NCBI GenBank assembly: GCA_003427395.1
Contig: BFEA01000394.1
Span: 1,279,804 to 1,335,635 of the forward strand
Direction of reading: 5' to 3'
Source: Chara braunii
Lineage: Eukaryota > Streptophyta > Charophyceae > Charales > Characeae
Length of the DNA: 55,832 nucleotides
Made by a program: the position numbers and the translations under genes
Notes under the pieces: model-generated
Databases searched by the model: none
Seen by the model: only the letters and a program-made list of their open reading frames with translations
Told to the model about the DNA's origin: nothing
Part shown: piece by piece, positions 31,107 to 42,075 of the stretch
Layout of the letters: each line of letters starts with the position of its first letter
How positions within the stretch are numbered: the stretch's first letter is position 1

Positions 31107-33959
31107 ATGCCAAGAGGAGGGAAGGGGACACGGCCACCTCAGAGGCCGTTGGGAGCATCAGGAGGATATGAGCGGCATGGGCCTCGCCATCGAGAGAGTA
31201 CTCCGGTGTACGACGATGGGGACATCGAGCTATTCCTGGACAACTTTTGGGATCATGCGAGGCGTACGGGCTGGACCGTGGCCCAGGCGATCGAAAGACT
31301 GAGGGGAGCAAGCAGGTTCGAGGAGCCCATTGCCAGGATTCGTAGGGAGGCGACGACGAGGCAGGAGGTGGAGACGAGGATGGAGGAGTTCTGACCCTCG
31401 CCTATGGGACCAGATGGCAGGCCGATTCGTCTAGAAATCGAAAATGTGGCAGACTTTATCCCTGCCTTCGAGTGGTTCATGCAGGGGCAGGGTATACCGA
31501 GAAATGAGTGGGCGAGGACGTTACCCCTCTGAACCAGAAAGGCGGAAAGGGCACTGGCTAAGCAGGTCAGAGACATGGCCCGGGACTGGGAGAGCTGCAG
31601 GGCACATCTGAGAGAGGCCTTTCGACGACCAGAGCCCCCTCAGCCCAAAGTCGAGAGGCGTCAGAGGAGTTAGAGGCAGAGGGACCCTGAGCCCAGGGAG
31701 GCGAGACCATCTCGAGGAGGACGGAAGACCCTAGCCAGGAGAGAAGAGGAACCAGAGCCGGAGCTAGAGGCTGAGGAGCGAGGGGCATACCCTGAGTGTG
31801 GGTTGGGACCAGTGGAGTTTCATCGGTTTANCGAGGGTGGATTGAGGAGGTCGCCAGCACGCACACAGGAGGAGCCGCCAGCATCTGAGGGGCCCTTGAG
31901 GGAGTTGGAGACACATTTGGATATCTCTTAGTGGAAAGCGTCGCCTCGGGGTGAGGAGCATGGAGAGCAGGCGGAGGAGGTACCACGAGAGGAGGTGCCA
32001 CAACAAGAGGTGCCACGGGATGAGGTCCAAGATACTCAGCGAGAGAGAGGGCTGGGCGATGAGGGGAGACGTGCAGGGAAGGAAGTGATAGAGGTTGGAG
32101 AGGACACGCCCCCACATACGTCAGCGATCCCGATTGAGAGGGCGATGAGGGGAGACGTGCAGGGAAGGAAGTGATAGGGTTTGAGACTCGGGGATGCACC
32201 AATGAGCACTCGCCCGACAGGGGAGAGGTTGTAGAGAGAGGAGACCCCATTACCTTCATCAGAAAAGACTCCTTCGCCAGAAAACAAGGCAGAAAGGAGG
32301 AGAGAGAGGGTTGCTGTAAGGAGAGAAGCTTTGATCCTGATTGATAGGCACCTAGCAGCTCATGCCCTGGAGCACCCAGACCTGGAAGAACCGGCACTTG
32401 TAGAGCCGCGCCAGGAGCCGTGCCAGCCCGAGAAGGAGATGGAGGCAGAGATCCCGAAGAGGGTCGACCTCCGCACGAGGGAAAGGGCGCCAGCTGGAGA
32501 GACAGCAGAGGAAAAGAGGGAGAGAAGAACCAGGAGGATAGATGAGATATGGTAGGAGAGGCAGAGGTTGGAGGTAGCGGGAAAGCTTCCAGAGCAGCAG
32601 CAGGAGAGGCAGAGATCGGAGGCAGCAGGAGCACTCCCAGGTCAGCCACCCAGTGCGCCAGCTAGGGCCCCGGAGATCCCTGAGATGTGGAGGGACTTCT
32701 GGGAGCAGAGAGGAGAGGAGCTTCCTTCGCCAATCAGATTCGGGTTTGGGGTGGCAAGAAAGGCGGAAGAGAGATTGGATCGAAAAATCAAGTTCCTGCC
32801 CAAGATAACTTTTGACCGACACTTGTTATTGGAGGGCGATCTAGCAGGGAAGAAGATAAAGGAAGCAAGCCATGGAGTATGCCTGGAGGCTATGGAGATG
32901 GAAATCCAGGAACTCAGGGCATTGGTGGCCAGTTAGGCAGCTATCATTGAGAGCCTGAGGCAGCAAACCCAGGGAAAGGTGGACAAGCCAGAGAGCAGCA
33001 GGCAGGGAGAGCAGAGGCAGCCAGGACATGGATTACCCTAACAGCCATCTGCAGCAGAGCCTCGCCAGGAGCCACCTATGGGGAGAGTGATCCTGGAGCC
33101 AGAGGAGGCGAGAGCCCTGAGGCAGGCGGAGAGAGAGGCCTTCGAGTTTAGAGCCCCTATCGAGCTCGCAATGCTGCCAGTGGCGGCGGCGGGCCCAGTC
33201 GTACCTTTGGCAGTAGAGGAGGGGTTGCCACCATCCAGTAGTGAGCCGGCTCAAGGCTCAGCAGAGGGATCCATGGGTGTGCTCCTTGAGGCGGTGCATA
33301 TTATGCAGGAGGAGGTGAGTTTTTTTTCACCTGAGCAGAGGATAGAGGAGTCTCTTGAGAGAGAGATGGGGATTGAGGCGGAGGGTGCCATCAAGGGCGG
33401 GCTTCAGAGGTTGGGCACACCTGAGTATGGACCAGAGGAGATTGAGGAGCAGCCCATGGCAGTGCCAGGAGAGACACTCGAGAGGAGACCTGAGAGGTTG
33501 GACACACCTGAGTACGTCCCAGCGACAGGGGATTTGAGGAGCAGACTGGGATCTTGGGCTACTGGATCTGGGTCTGGGGGACCGGTTCCTGGGACAGAGC
33601 AGGAGGAGGTCGTTAGTACCACAGCTCCTCGATCAGAGCAACAGGGGGTTGTCAGTACCTTGGTAGGATCTCCTTCATCGCCATCTCCTCAGCCCAAGAA
33701 AAAAAAGTTCAAGAGGAAGGTTGATCAGCTATGTTTCTACTGCAAGAGGGGCGTGCATCTGGCTCTGGACTGTCTCGAGTTCCTTGAGGATAAGGCAGAA
33801 AGGAAGGTCTCAAAAGCAGGGGGTAAGATGTATGATAGACAGGGTAGGATAGTAGAGAAGTCCGCAGATGGACTTAGGGCTCAGTTATATAGGCAAAACC
33901 AGGAGGAGTTGAGGAGGTACGGCCGGTTTTGTCTATGTAAGTGGGCGAGTATCTTGTGA
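31107..33959 (+). pseudogene. Element A ORF3: second Gag-like protein with C-terminal zinc knuckle
   Basis: The whole 951-codon region lies in one frame, from ATG 31,107 (MPRGGKGTRPP) to TGA 33,957, broken by at least eight stops (first at 31,392). The N-terminal block reads PVYDDGDIELFLDNFWDHA then RTGWTVAQAIERLRG, which resembles the start of Gag/capsid domains (FDG, FL, GW pattern). A second helical block has ENVADFIPAFEWFMQGQ. A long Glu/Arg/Pro-rich middle follows. Near the end is CFYCKRGVHLALDC, a CX2CX4HX4C knuckle, then DGLRAQLYRQNQ. I see no signal peptide, transmembrane or fusion segment, so it is not an env gene. Element B has the same ORF in the same place. A single N lies at 31,831. 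Confidence 0.75.
32054..32177 (+). repeat. 38-bp direct repeat within ORF3
   Basis: The 38-bp blocks 32,054-32,091 and 32,140-32,177 appear identical and are 86 bp apart. They are read in different frames, so a local duplication is one source of disruption in ORF3. Confidence 0.75.
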
Positions 33960-34612
33960 GGCATCAGCTTAGGTTCTATGTGATACCCTCTTAGACTTAG
34001 AGGACCTTTTTGATGATTGTTGCTAGTCTAGATCTGAACTCTAGTGCTCCTACTGAGTAGGGGTCTTGAGGATCAGGGTGATTTAGATGAGGCATGTACA
34101 TATTTAGGTGGCATATGCACTGACCTTGAGAGGCAGATCTGACATGTATTCTAGGGGCTGTTGTTAGTATGGGTTTGATGTGGCTTGAGTTGAGCGAGCT
34201 ATGATTTGGAGACACTTTCTGTGTGAGACATTTTGTTCCCTGAGTGTATATTATGATGAGGTTTTATTTCAAGGACCATTCTTATATGTGACGATCACTT
34301 GTCTCTCTCACATGTGTGGTTGTACTCTGATGTATGGTGGGTTTGTGTGGACAGTGTGTGAAAAACATTTTATTTTGTCATGGGTACTGTGAATATGATT
34401 GTAAGCAAAACTGTCTACTCATCGGTATACTAGTGCGACCTGCCCTCGGACAGCTGATAGGGCAGAGTATAAGGGGAGAAAGCGCAGCCCGTCTGTGAAA
34501 GGTTATGAGGATTTTGAAGATTTATGAGCCCTGGAGGCTCAAAATGCTTACCATGTTGATTATTGATTGCTTAAGTTGTGATGTGGAGCCATAAGATGGT
34601 CTCTCAGTGATG

Positions 34613-34856
34613 TTTGTTTTATGATAAGCCCCTTTGGATTTTGGAGAAGGGGGATGTTTTATGATGTTTTGTGCTGTAACGAAACCCCTCGTGACTTTGA
34701 AAAAAAGAATGTTTGGTTTTATGATGAGACCCCTCGTGACTTTTGGAAGAGGGAGTGTTTTTGTTCGGTGGCGAGATCCCTCGTGATTTTTGGAAGAGGG
34801 GGTGTTTTGTTTATGATGAGAGTCCCTTGGATTTTTGGCGAAGAGGATGTTTTTGT
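34613..34856 (+). repeat. Tandem array, about five units of 45-60 bp
   Basis: Units share TTTATGATGAGACCCCTCGT, GACTTTTGGAAGAGGG and GTGTTTTTG with changes. The 88-codon frame across it reflects the repeat and is not a gene. Confidence 0.75.
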
Positions 34857-35927
34857 TGTTAGAAGACTCACCTTCAAAGGTGAGTAAACTGATTTATGAC
34901 ATTATAAGTTGTCTGATGAGTGATAAAGTCTGATGAAAAGGGTCACTTTTGTTTGGAATGTTTGAGAAAGTCGCAATGAGTGCAGGGCGAAAGATGTCTC
35001 AGGGTGGGTGGTTGCTGACTCTGATCAAATCAGGGGTCACGGTCTGGTGGATTTAGCGGTGATTTTGTTTGTAAGCGTGTGAAGGATGCCATGCCTATTG
35101 AAGGGGAGATGGTAAATGCCTTCGGACCCCTTCGTATCACGCAGTGGGCCAGTGATTTTGTTTTGCGACGCCCCCGTCTAACCACTGGTGCTAATTCTGA
35201 GACATATTGAAGAAAGGTCAAGCTAACGGAAAAAAAGTTAGTACCTCTAGGGCGTAACCCCATTGGATGGCTGCTAGCCGGCGCAACCTGGCTGTGGGAC
35301 CGCGTGGGTAAGAGTTTAAGGGGGGGTGCCCGCCCTAGTGAAATTACTCCGCGGGGTAGTGATGGTTGAAAATTTTTGGGGGAAATCCTGATTGAATGCT
35401 TATCAGCAGAAAATCTATCGTTGCGTAACCAACGAGGGTACTGCTGCTAAATAACAATGCGGTGGGCCGTGGTCCTGGTCCGATCAGCCAGGCTATGGTT
35501 GGCCAAGGTGGAGACCTAGCCTTTCTGTACCAGGCGGCAGAAAAAGCTGAGCGGATATTAAGTATACATATATGCTTATGTGTATTTGATTGCGAGAGGT
35601 TTTTTTAAGAAGGAAGGTGAGAGTGCCTTCAAAAGGTCTCAATTAAGACCCGCGTCCCTAGTTTTTGCCAGGACTAGGGACACCCAACGAGAAGCCGAAG
35701 GTTGTCTAGGACCGGGGAGAGGACGATTGAAAAGGTCTTTGAAACTTACGCGGTCCTCGTCCTAATTTCTTGGCAGTGAGAGGCCTGGGTTAGGAGCCTA
35801 GCAGCATATAGTTGTGGAGGCATGGTTTGATGGAGGCCTCTACCCTGTGTTTGTCGGCTAATCGGATTGGCTCCTGTTTCCTCAGCATTTGGGGTATGGA
35901 TGAATTTATAGCTTTCTGATTTTGGCG

Positions 35928-35947
35928 AAGCGACGGAGACGTCGCTT
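35928..35947 (+). other. Perfect hairpin just upstream of the 3' LTR
   Basis: AAGCGAC and GTCGCTT pair around the loop GGAGAC. It lies 17 bp before the LTR, where a polypurine tract would be expected. Its role is unknown. Confidence 0.6.
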
Positions 35948-36936
35948 AATATGGTCTGGTAAGTTGTCGGTGCTATTACCCTTACAAGGGTATCTGCCCT
36001 GGTTTTTGCAAGTGACAGAAAATAGTTTTGGTCTAGAGTTTAAGTACACCACGCTAAGCACGGTTGCGTCTATAATTGCGTGATAGGGTGGTTGACCACA
36101 ATAGCGAGTGCGTGGGCGCGTAGGCTTAAGGCGCGCGTGATTCTTTTCTGTTGTTGATCGTAAAGTCGGCCCGGACCTTGGTCGTTTTGCTTGGTGATAT
36201 TATTATTATTTATTTTTGATTAAGCAAGGATTAAGGATATTTTATTTTGATTGGTACATCTGACCGAGTCGAGCGCACGTGTGGAAAAAGACCCCGACGA
36301 CGACATCGGCAACGACGGCGCGATTTCGTGTGGTAAGCAGGATGTCGTAGGATGGCGCGCGGGGCAATTATAACATGGTATAAGCAAGCCGATGCGGGCA
36401 CTGGGAGCCGCGCAGCCGGTTTTGCTAGCCCAGAGCGCCGCACGATACTGCTTTATGTTGAGTTTCGCGCCTCTTGAGTTCAGGCATGGGCTTAGCCCTA
36501 TAGGTTACGGCATTGGGTTGACACTACGGAGGTTCGAGAATCAAGGCCGGTGGGCGCCAGCGCGGGAGTAGCAAAGCGGCGTGGAGGAGACCGAGGGGTC
36601 GAGGACCTGAAGGGGTTATCCCCCTCGGTTTTGTTACGAGCGTGGTGGCGAGCCCGATCCGCGGGGCCGGCGATGCCAGAAGTCCCGCTGATCCCCGACA
36701 ATATGGTGTTTACCTTTGTTTTATTATTATTATTCTTTATCGTTTTATTAGTCTCAGTCCCTTTTTATCGCGTCCGGTTCCGGGACGCGAGACTACGGTA
36801 GCATTGCGTGGGGAGTGTTATACTCGCGGATTGCCTGGAGTGCAATTACAAACTGCATTCGTGGCTGGGCCGGAGCTGCGTCCTGTTTTGCCTTGGAACG
36901 CGGTGTCGTGGGAAGGACAGGCCCCAAGAGCCTAGC

Positions 36937-37779
36937 TCACTGGGTACACCATTGAGCTGTTGAAATACAGATCGTGTTCAAACCCAGATGATGGGCCTTG
37001 ATGGGTAAAAACCGAATATTCCGAATTGCTTGAGGGCCGGGGCTGATTGACCCCGCGACCCAGGCTATGTCCTTCGGGACGTCCGTTAAAATTGGAATGA
37101 TGTAGAGAAGGTTGGCGTGGCTACGGGCGCTAGGCGCTGTATTGAGTAAAGCCACAGGCAGTGGGTGTGCCCGCGAACTATCCAAACACAGGCCGAAAGG
37201 CCTTGGCACTGCGACGAATGAACCTGTCCGAGGTTCTGCTGCAGGTACATGCGAAGCGGATGGGTAAAACCCGGCAGGATCAGGCAAAGGCAATGCTGTC
37301 GTACCGACTATCTCGTCGGAGTTGGATATAGGGGCGAAGACTAAATGAACCGTTCTAGGAGCTAGTTCCTCCTCCGGGCAGGACTGTGCAGCTTTGAGGT
37401 AGAGCAAACAGTGCGATAGCGGGCGACGGACGCTAGGCAGGCCAGGCCAAACAGGGGCGCTGCGGGGTGGTATGTCATCGTGAGTATCGAAGCTGCTGGT
37501 GGAGGTGCGCTGAGCAACATTGACGGGCACAAAGGCAGCGTTACTAATGTGCAAATCGTTCATCGGACTTGGGTATAGGGGCGAACGACTAATCGAACCG
37601 TCTAGTAGTTGGTTCCCACTGAAGTTTCCCTGGAGGCAGCAGGCGCTGTGCATCGAGGTGGCGGAGCGTGGCGTTCGTTTTCGTCTGTCGGGCTGGTCGA
37701 AGTAGCCAGCAAAGCAGCTGCACTGACGCACAGGCGGGCCGAGGGGAAGAGAAAAACATAGACGGACAGCGGAATGCAA
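36937..37779 (-). other. Antisense open frame in the 3' LTR, 280 codons
   Basis: The longest frame in the LTR, antisense to the element, Ser/Pro-rich and with no domain I recognise. In the 5' LTR it is split into two frames (17,401-17,817 and 17,099-17,422) by a one-base indel near 17,415. It could be a chance product of GC-rich sequence. Antisense LTR genes do exist in some retroelements, so I record it without a function. Confidence 0.25.
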
Positions 37780-40421
37780 CAGCGGACGGAGTTGGAGAGT
37801 GGCAAGAAAAAGGGACTGAATCGGGGCGCGTTTTCGGGCCAGATTCAGTCGGAGAAGAAGCTACGGAGCAAGATATGGCGGAGCTGGCTGTGCAGTGAAC
37901 GGGCGACAGCGAAGGCAACGGACAGTAGGAGGAGAGGGATGGGTTACGGAGAAGCGATGGGACGGACGCAGATGCAGCGAGGAAGAGACTGAGCAGGAGG
38001 GAAGAAGTGGGAATGAACCCGGACGCAGGGTGCGCTGGGTGCATTTGGAGCAAAGAGGAGGTATGGCGGGGTGGNTAATTCACAGCTTGCCCGTTTCTTA
38101 GCCAAATCGGGCGAGCGAAGAGTTGATGATTTTGGGGGATAAAAGGTGGGCGACCCTGACTGAAGTGTTAATTTTAGGATTCGATTAGTAGATTGTGAGT
38201 TACTGAGAAATTGAGTGAGGGGAGCTATGGCAGAGAGATGAGGAGGAGGAATGGCGACGGGAAAACACTCGTTTCTCTACGAAAGCGAGTGTCTGCAGGG
38301 TCAAAACTGACAGTCGAGGGGCGGGTGACGCTGAGTATGAGGTTAGATAAGAGAGATAGTTAGTCGGTGGAGAGTAGAGGAGGATGGAAAACGAGGAGTG
38401 AAGAGGAGTGGAGATTCGGATTGACCCGGATGGGTTCCCGCGTTAGATACATGCGACAGATGGGGAAAAAGAAAATATCGATCCCACCCATTTATTGATG
38501 AAAACGGGTGGGAGAAAGGTCTACTCCAACATCGTAGAGTCGGGCGAACCCGATTTCGTGGTTCGTTTTAGAGTTGGTTTAGTGGAATTAGAGGTTAGTG
38601 AAGAGATCCGTGCGCGGAGGCTATGATGGGAGAGATGGTAGCGAGAGTAGAAGTTCTGAACCCCACTCGATTCTCGATGGTTTCGAGCGGGATTAGATGC
38701 GAAATTGGGGTTTGGGAAGGAGACGAATCGGATGGCGGTGTTAGATTTAGAGTTTGGTAGTTACTTTTGAGATTGTTAAGTAAAGAAGCTGCGCCCGGGA
38801 GGGGGCTGCGAAAAACAACAATGAATCTACCCGATTTCAGCGAAGAAATTCTTTTTTTTTTTTTTTTTTTTTTTTTTTCCTCTTCCTCTTTTCGTTTTCC
38901 CTACTCACCTAGAGGTGATGCTTATCCCCTGTGCATTACCTTCTCTCGGTCGCGAGGGAGGTTTTCTTCTCGGAGAAGCTTTCTCCTTGCCGTTTAGCCC
39001 CCTTCTCACTTTGACTGAATCAAGTCGAGCAAGTGGCCAGATACGCTCGCATACGGGGCGCTACGGCAGTGAGGAGAGGCAGCGGAGCAGAGGGAGAGGA
39101 ATGCAACGAGAGGGAAAGGGGAGGTTGTGCGACATACATAAGGCCTCATACGGAGGATGGGGAGTGAAAACAGTCGTGGGGATGGCGACGTACCTGTTAG
39201 CCGGTGCCTTGCTTGACGGGTCGACGGGGGCAGCAGGCGCAGGCTGGGGAATCGACGAATGTACATTCCTATGCGTGGGCTGAATGGTTCATCCCAGCCT
39301 TGTCAATCCTAACAAAGAGAAAGAGAAAATCACACAGAGAGAGAGAGAGGGAGAATCAACAGTCTGGCAGGAGGGAAAGATTCAAGCATTCACCGGAGTT
39401 GGCTGCGTACTAGCTGATGTCTACTATTGGCTGCAACTGTTGCTACCAACGACCATCAAGTGCTGTTGCTGTTGGCTGTTGTTGTTGCTGTTGGCTGCCG
39501 CAGCGTGCTGCTGTTATGGCAAGGGGCTACAGGCGAACTGCTGCTATAGAGGATCGGACAGGGAATGTGCCAGCGCTACTGGTCATCACTATGAATTACG
39601 GCTGCTTCTAAAGGGCTGTTTTGCTAAGTCTGGGTGGGACACTGCCACTGTGGCTGTCTGCTACGGATCGTGTACGGGCTATGGATTGCGGACCACAGGC
39701 TGTTGCTATTGGCCACTACCGCGTACTGCAACTGCTGGTGTTGGGGAATATTGACTGTTACAGCCACTGCGCAGCCGTGATTGGGCTACGGAGAGACATC
39801 TGGTTTTGAGGAGGCGATCAAACTGGACAAAATAGGGGCTAGTGTTTCGATCCGAGAGGTCGTCAAGGAGATCGACTTCAACAGTTGACTACAGTTGTCA
39901 CTAGTTGGCCATCATTGCGGGGCCCTCAGGCGAACCAAAATAATAAGGCCCTCTCTCGCAAGTTTGAGCGCACTATCCTTGTATCTGAGAAACCCAAAAC
40001 TTTCTTCCTCTGCCCTTCTAAGTCTAAGTCTAGTCTTTGGTTACGAGAGGAAGGCGGCAGGGGGGATTGCAACCCGTAGGTCCGCATTAAGACTCTGTGG
40101 GGAGTCCACCCACCGATTGCGGGAGCTCTGCCGGAACCTAGGCAAGGTTCTGAAGGCAGGGAACCTTCAGGTAAATCATCTTTATCTATATAACCCACTA
40201 CTACCCATGTTTGTCTATCTCCCTGTAGTATGATTGCGGTATGCATGTGTTGTCCCTATGGTTTTTGCTTTCTTTTCAAGACCCAATCAGACTGAATGGA
40301 AAGAATGTGTGAAAGTGAAACTTAAGTTTCATCTTTGTTTTGGCTGAAAGCAGACTAAGGATGAACTGGAGGAAGGTGGGAGAAAGACACTTTTGCATGC
40401 GTTTGGAAGGGTCAACCAAAG

Positions 40422-41104
40422 CCTGAGCATTGTTTCTACTATGAATGGCTCAGGGCTATGTTCATTTGGCTGTTTTCTGAAAGACCAGACATTGTTTCTA
40501 CAGTGAATGGTCTGATTGCTATGTTAATTTAGTTGTTTTCTGGAGGACCAGGCATTGTTTCTACTGTGAATGGTCTGTTTACTCTAGTTAACTCTGAGGG
40601 TTTGCCTAATTGAAGGGTTTAATTTCTTGTTTATTATGAGGGAGAATTTTTGGTTTAAGGCTAAGCATTGTTTCCATGGTGAATGGGTTAGCCTGAAAAC
40701 CACGCACATAAATTAAACTGAGTATAAAGGAAAATACTTTGTACATATTTTCATGTGAACTGACAATTGGACATTGTTTCTATTGTGAATGGTGCAGTGT
40801 TAAGCCATATTATTAAGAAGAGAAAAGAAAAAATACAAAGTATAAATGGAAATAGTCTGGGCAAGCTGAGACTGTTTCTACTGTGAATGGTCCAGTCCCC
40901 TACCCATATTTGTCTTTTCTATTAAAAACAAAGTCAGAGAAATACTAAATCTTTGGATATTAAACAGCTCAGGGCGACTAGGCATTGTTTCCATGGCGAA
41001 TGGCTTAGTCATCCGCCCAAAAGAAGAGAGAAGTAGTTGTGCAACCTGTTCGTGTATATGTTAAAGGCAAGCGGGACTTTGTTTCCATGGCGAATGGTCC
41101 AGCT
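40422..41104 (+). repeat. Hairpin array, 3' LTR copy
   Basis: Counterpart of 20,654-21,337. Several units pair better here than in the 5' LTR: CAGAC faces GTCTG near 40,490-40,515, and GACTA faces TAGTC near 40,976-41,010. The last unit has lost part of its CATTG core. Confidence 0.8.
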
Positions 41105-41396
41105 CTATGTCTTATGTAAGAGGGAAATAAGGGTTCAAGAACTTAAAAAAATTCACGAACTATTTATATCAAATAAACTCGGGCTGGTGAGAGTACTTAC
41201 CTTTGTGGTTTGGTTTGCATGTGACTGAGTGAGGTTACTACTTGGTCTGAGTTTCACGTTAATAGGTAGTTACTTTAGTTGATCGCCACGTGCTAGAGCC
41301 ATAGGAGTTAGTGTCAATTTCTGCATTTTCTGTAATAACTTTCTTTTACTTAGGTCAATTCCTGCATTTTCTGATATTTTTTCTTATACTTGGTTT

Positions 41397-42075
41397 TGTA
41401 TAAACCTTGGCAAGCTACTTTTCCTACGGGAAGCGCTGCCGAAATTTCTACAAATCAAAGAAGTTAGCCAACTTTTGACTTATCAGAGTTCAACTTGTCT
41501 TTTCCATATATCTGGCTTAGTTAAAATCTGGGAAGTCTCATTTTCTAAAGAGAGTGCTGCCCAGATTTTTGCTAATTCAGGGAGTTAGACAAAAATTGAA
41601 CTGTGGGAAGCCAAAGATACTTTCAAAATTTGAACTAACCCTTGTATAAATTTTGGAATAACACTTTTTTAGAGGTAGTGCTGCCGAAATTTCTACAAAA
41701 TTAGTTAAATTCAGTCTAAAGTTGAACTCGAGCTGCTGTTCGAGTTCATATCTGACTTTGTATAAATCTGGGAAGTCTCCCTTTCTAAAGGGAATGCTGC
41801 CAAAAATTCTACTAATTCAGAGAGTTAAACAAAATTTGACTTTCCAGAGTTAGAGATTATTTCTGCTTTTATATCTGACTTCGTATAAATCTGGGAAGTC
41901 TCCCTTTCTAAAGGGAGTGTTGCCCAAATTTCTACTAATTCAGAGAGTTAGACAAAATTTGACTTTCCAGATTTAGAGATTAATTCTGTGTTCATACTTG
42001 AGCTTATATAAATTTTGAAAAGACACTTTTCCTACGGGAAGTGCTGCCGAAATTCTCTCAATTTAGAGGAGATAT
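41397..42075 (+). repeat. ~120-bp unit array, 3' LTR copy
   Basis: Counterpart of 21,630-22,320. Two units contain the perfect hairpin CTCCCTTTCTAAAGGGA(G or A), and TATAAAT precedes it in most units. Confidence 0.75.

Larger units (their letters stand above)
33960..35964 (+). other. 2-kb non-coding tail before the 3' LTR
   Basis: AT-richer than the ORFs and without a gene. It contains a tandem array (34,613-34,856) and a hairpin just before the LTR. No clear polypurine tract adjoins the LTR at 35,965: the last bases are TATGGTCTGGTAAGT. Plus-strand priming must use a diverged tract, or the tract has decayed. Confidence 0.6.

Noticed and set aside
31107-33959. env-like gene
   Set aside because: No signal peptide, transmembrane segment or fusion peptide is visible. 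The zinc knuckle and N-terminal pattern fit a Gag-type protein.
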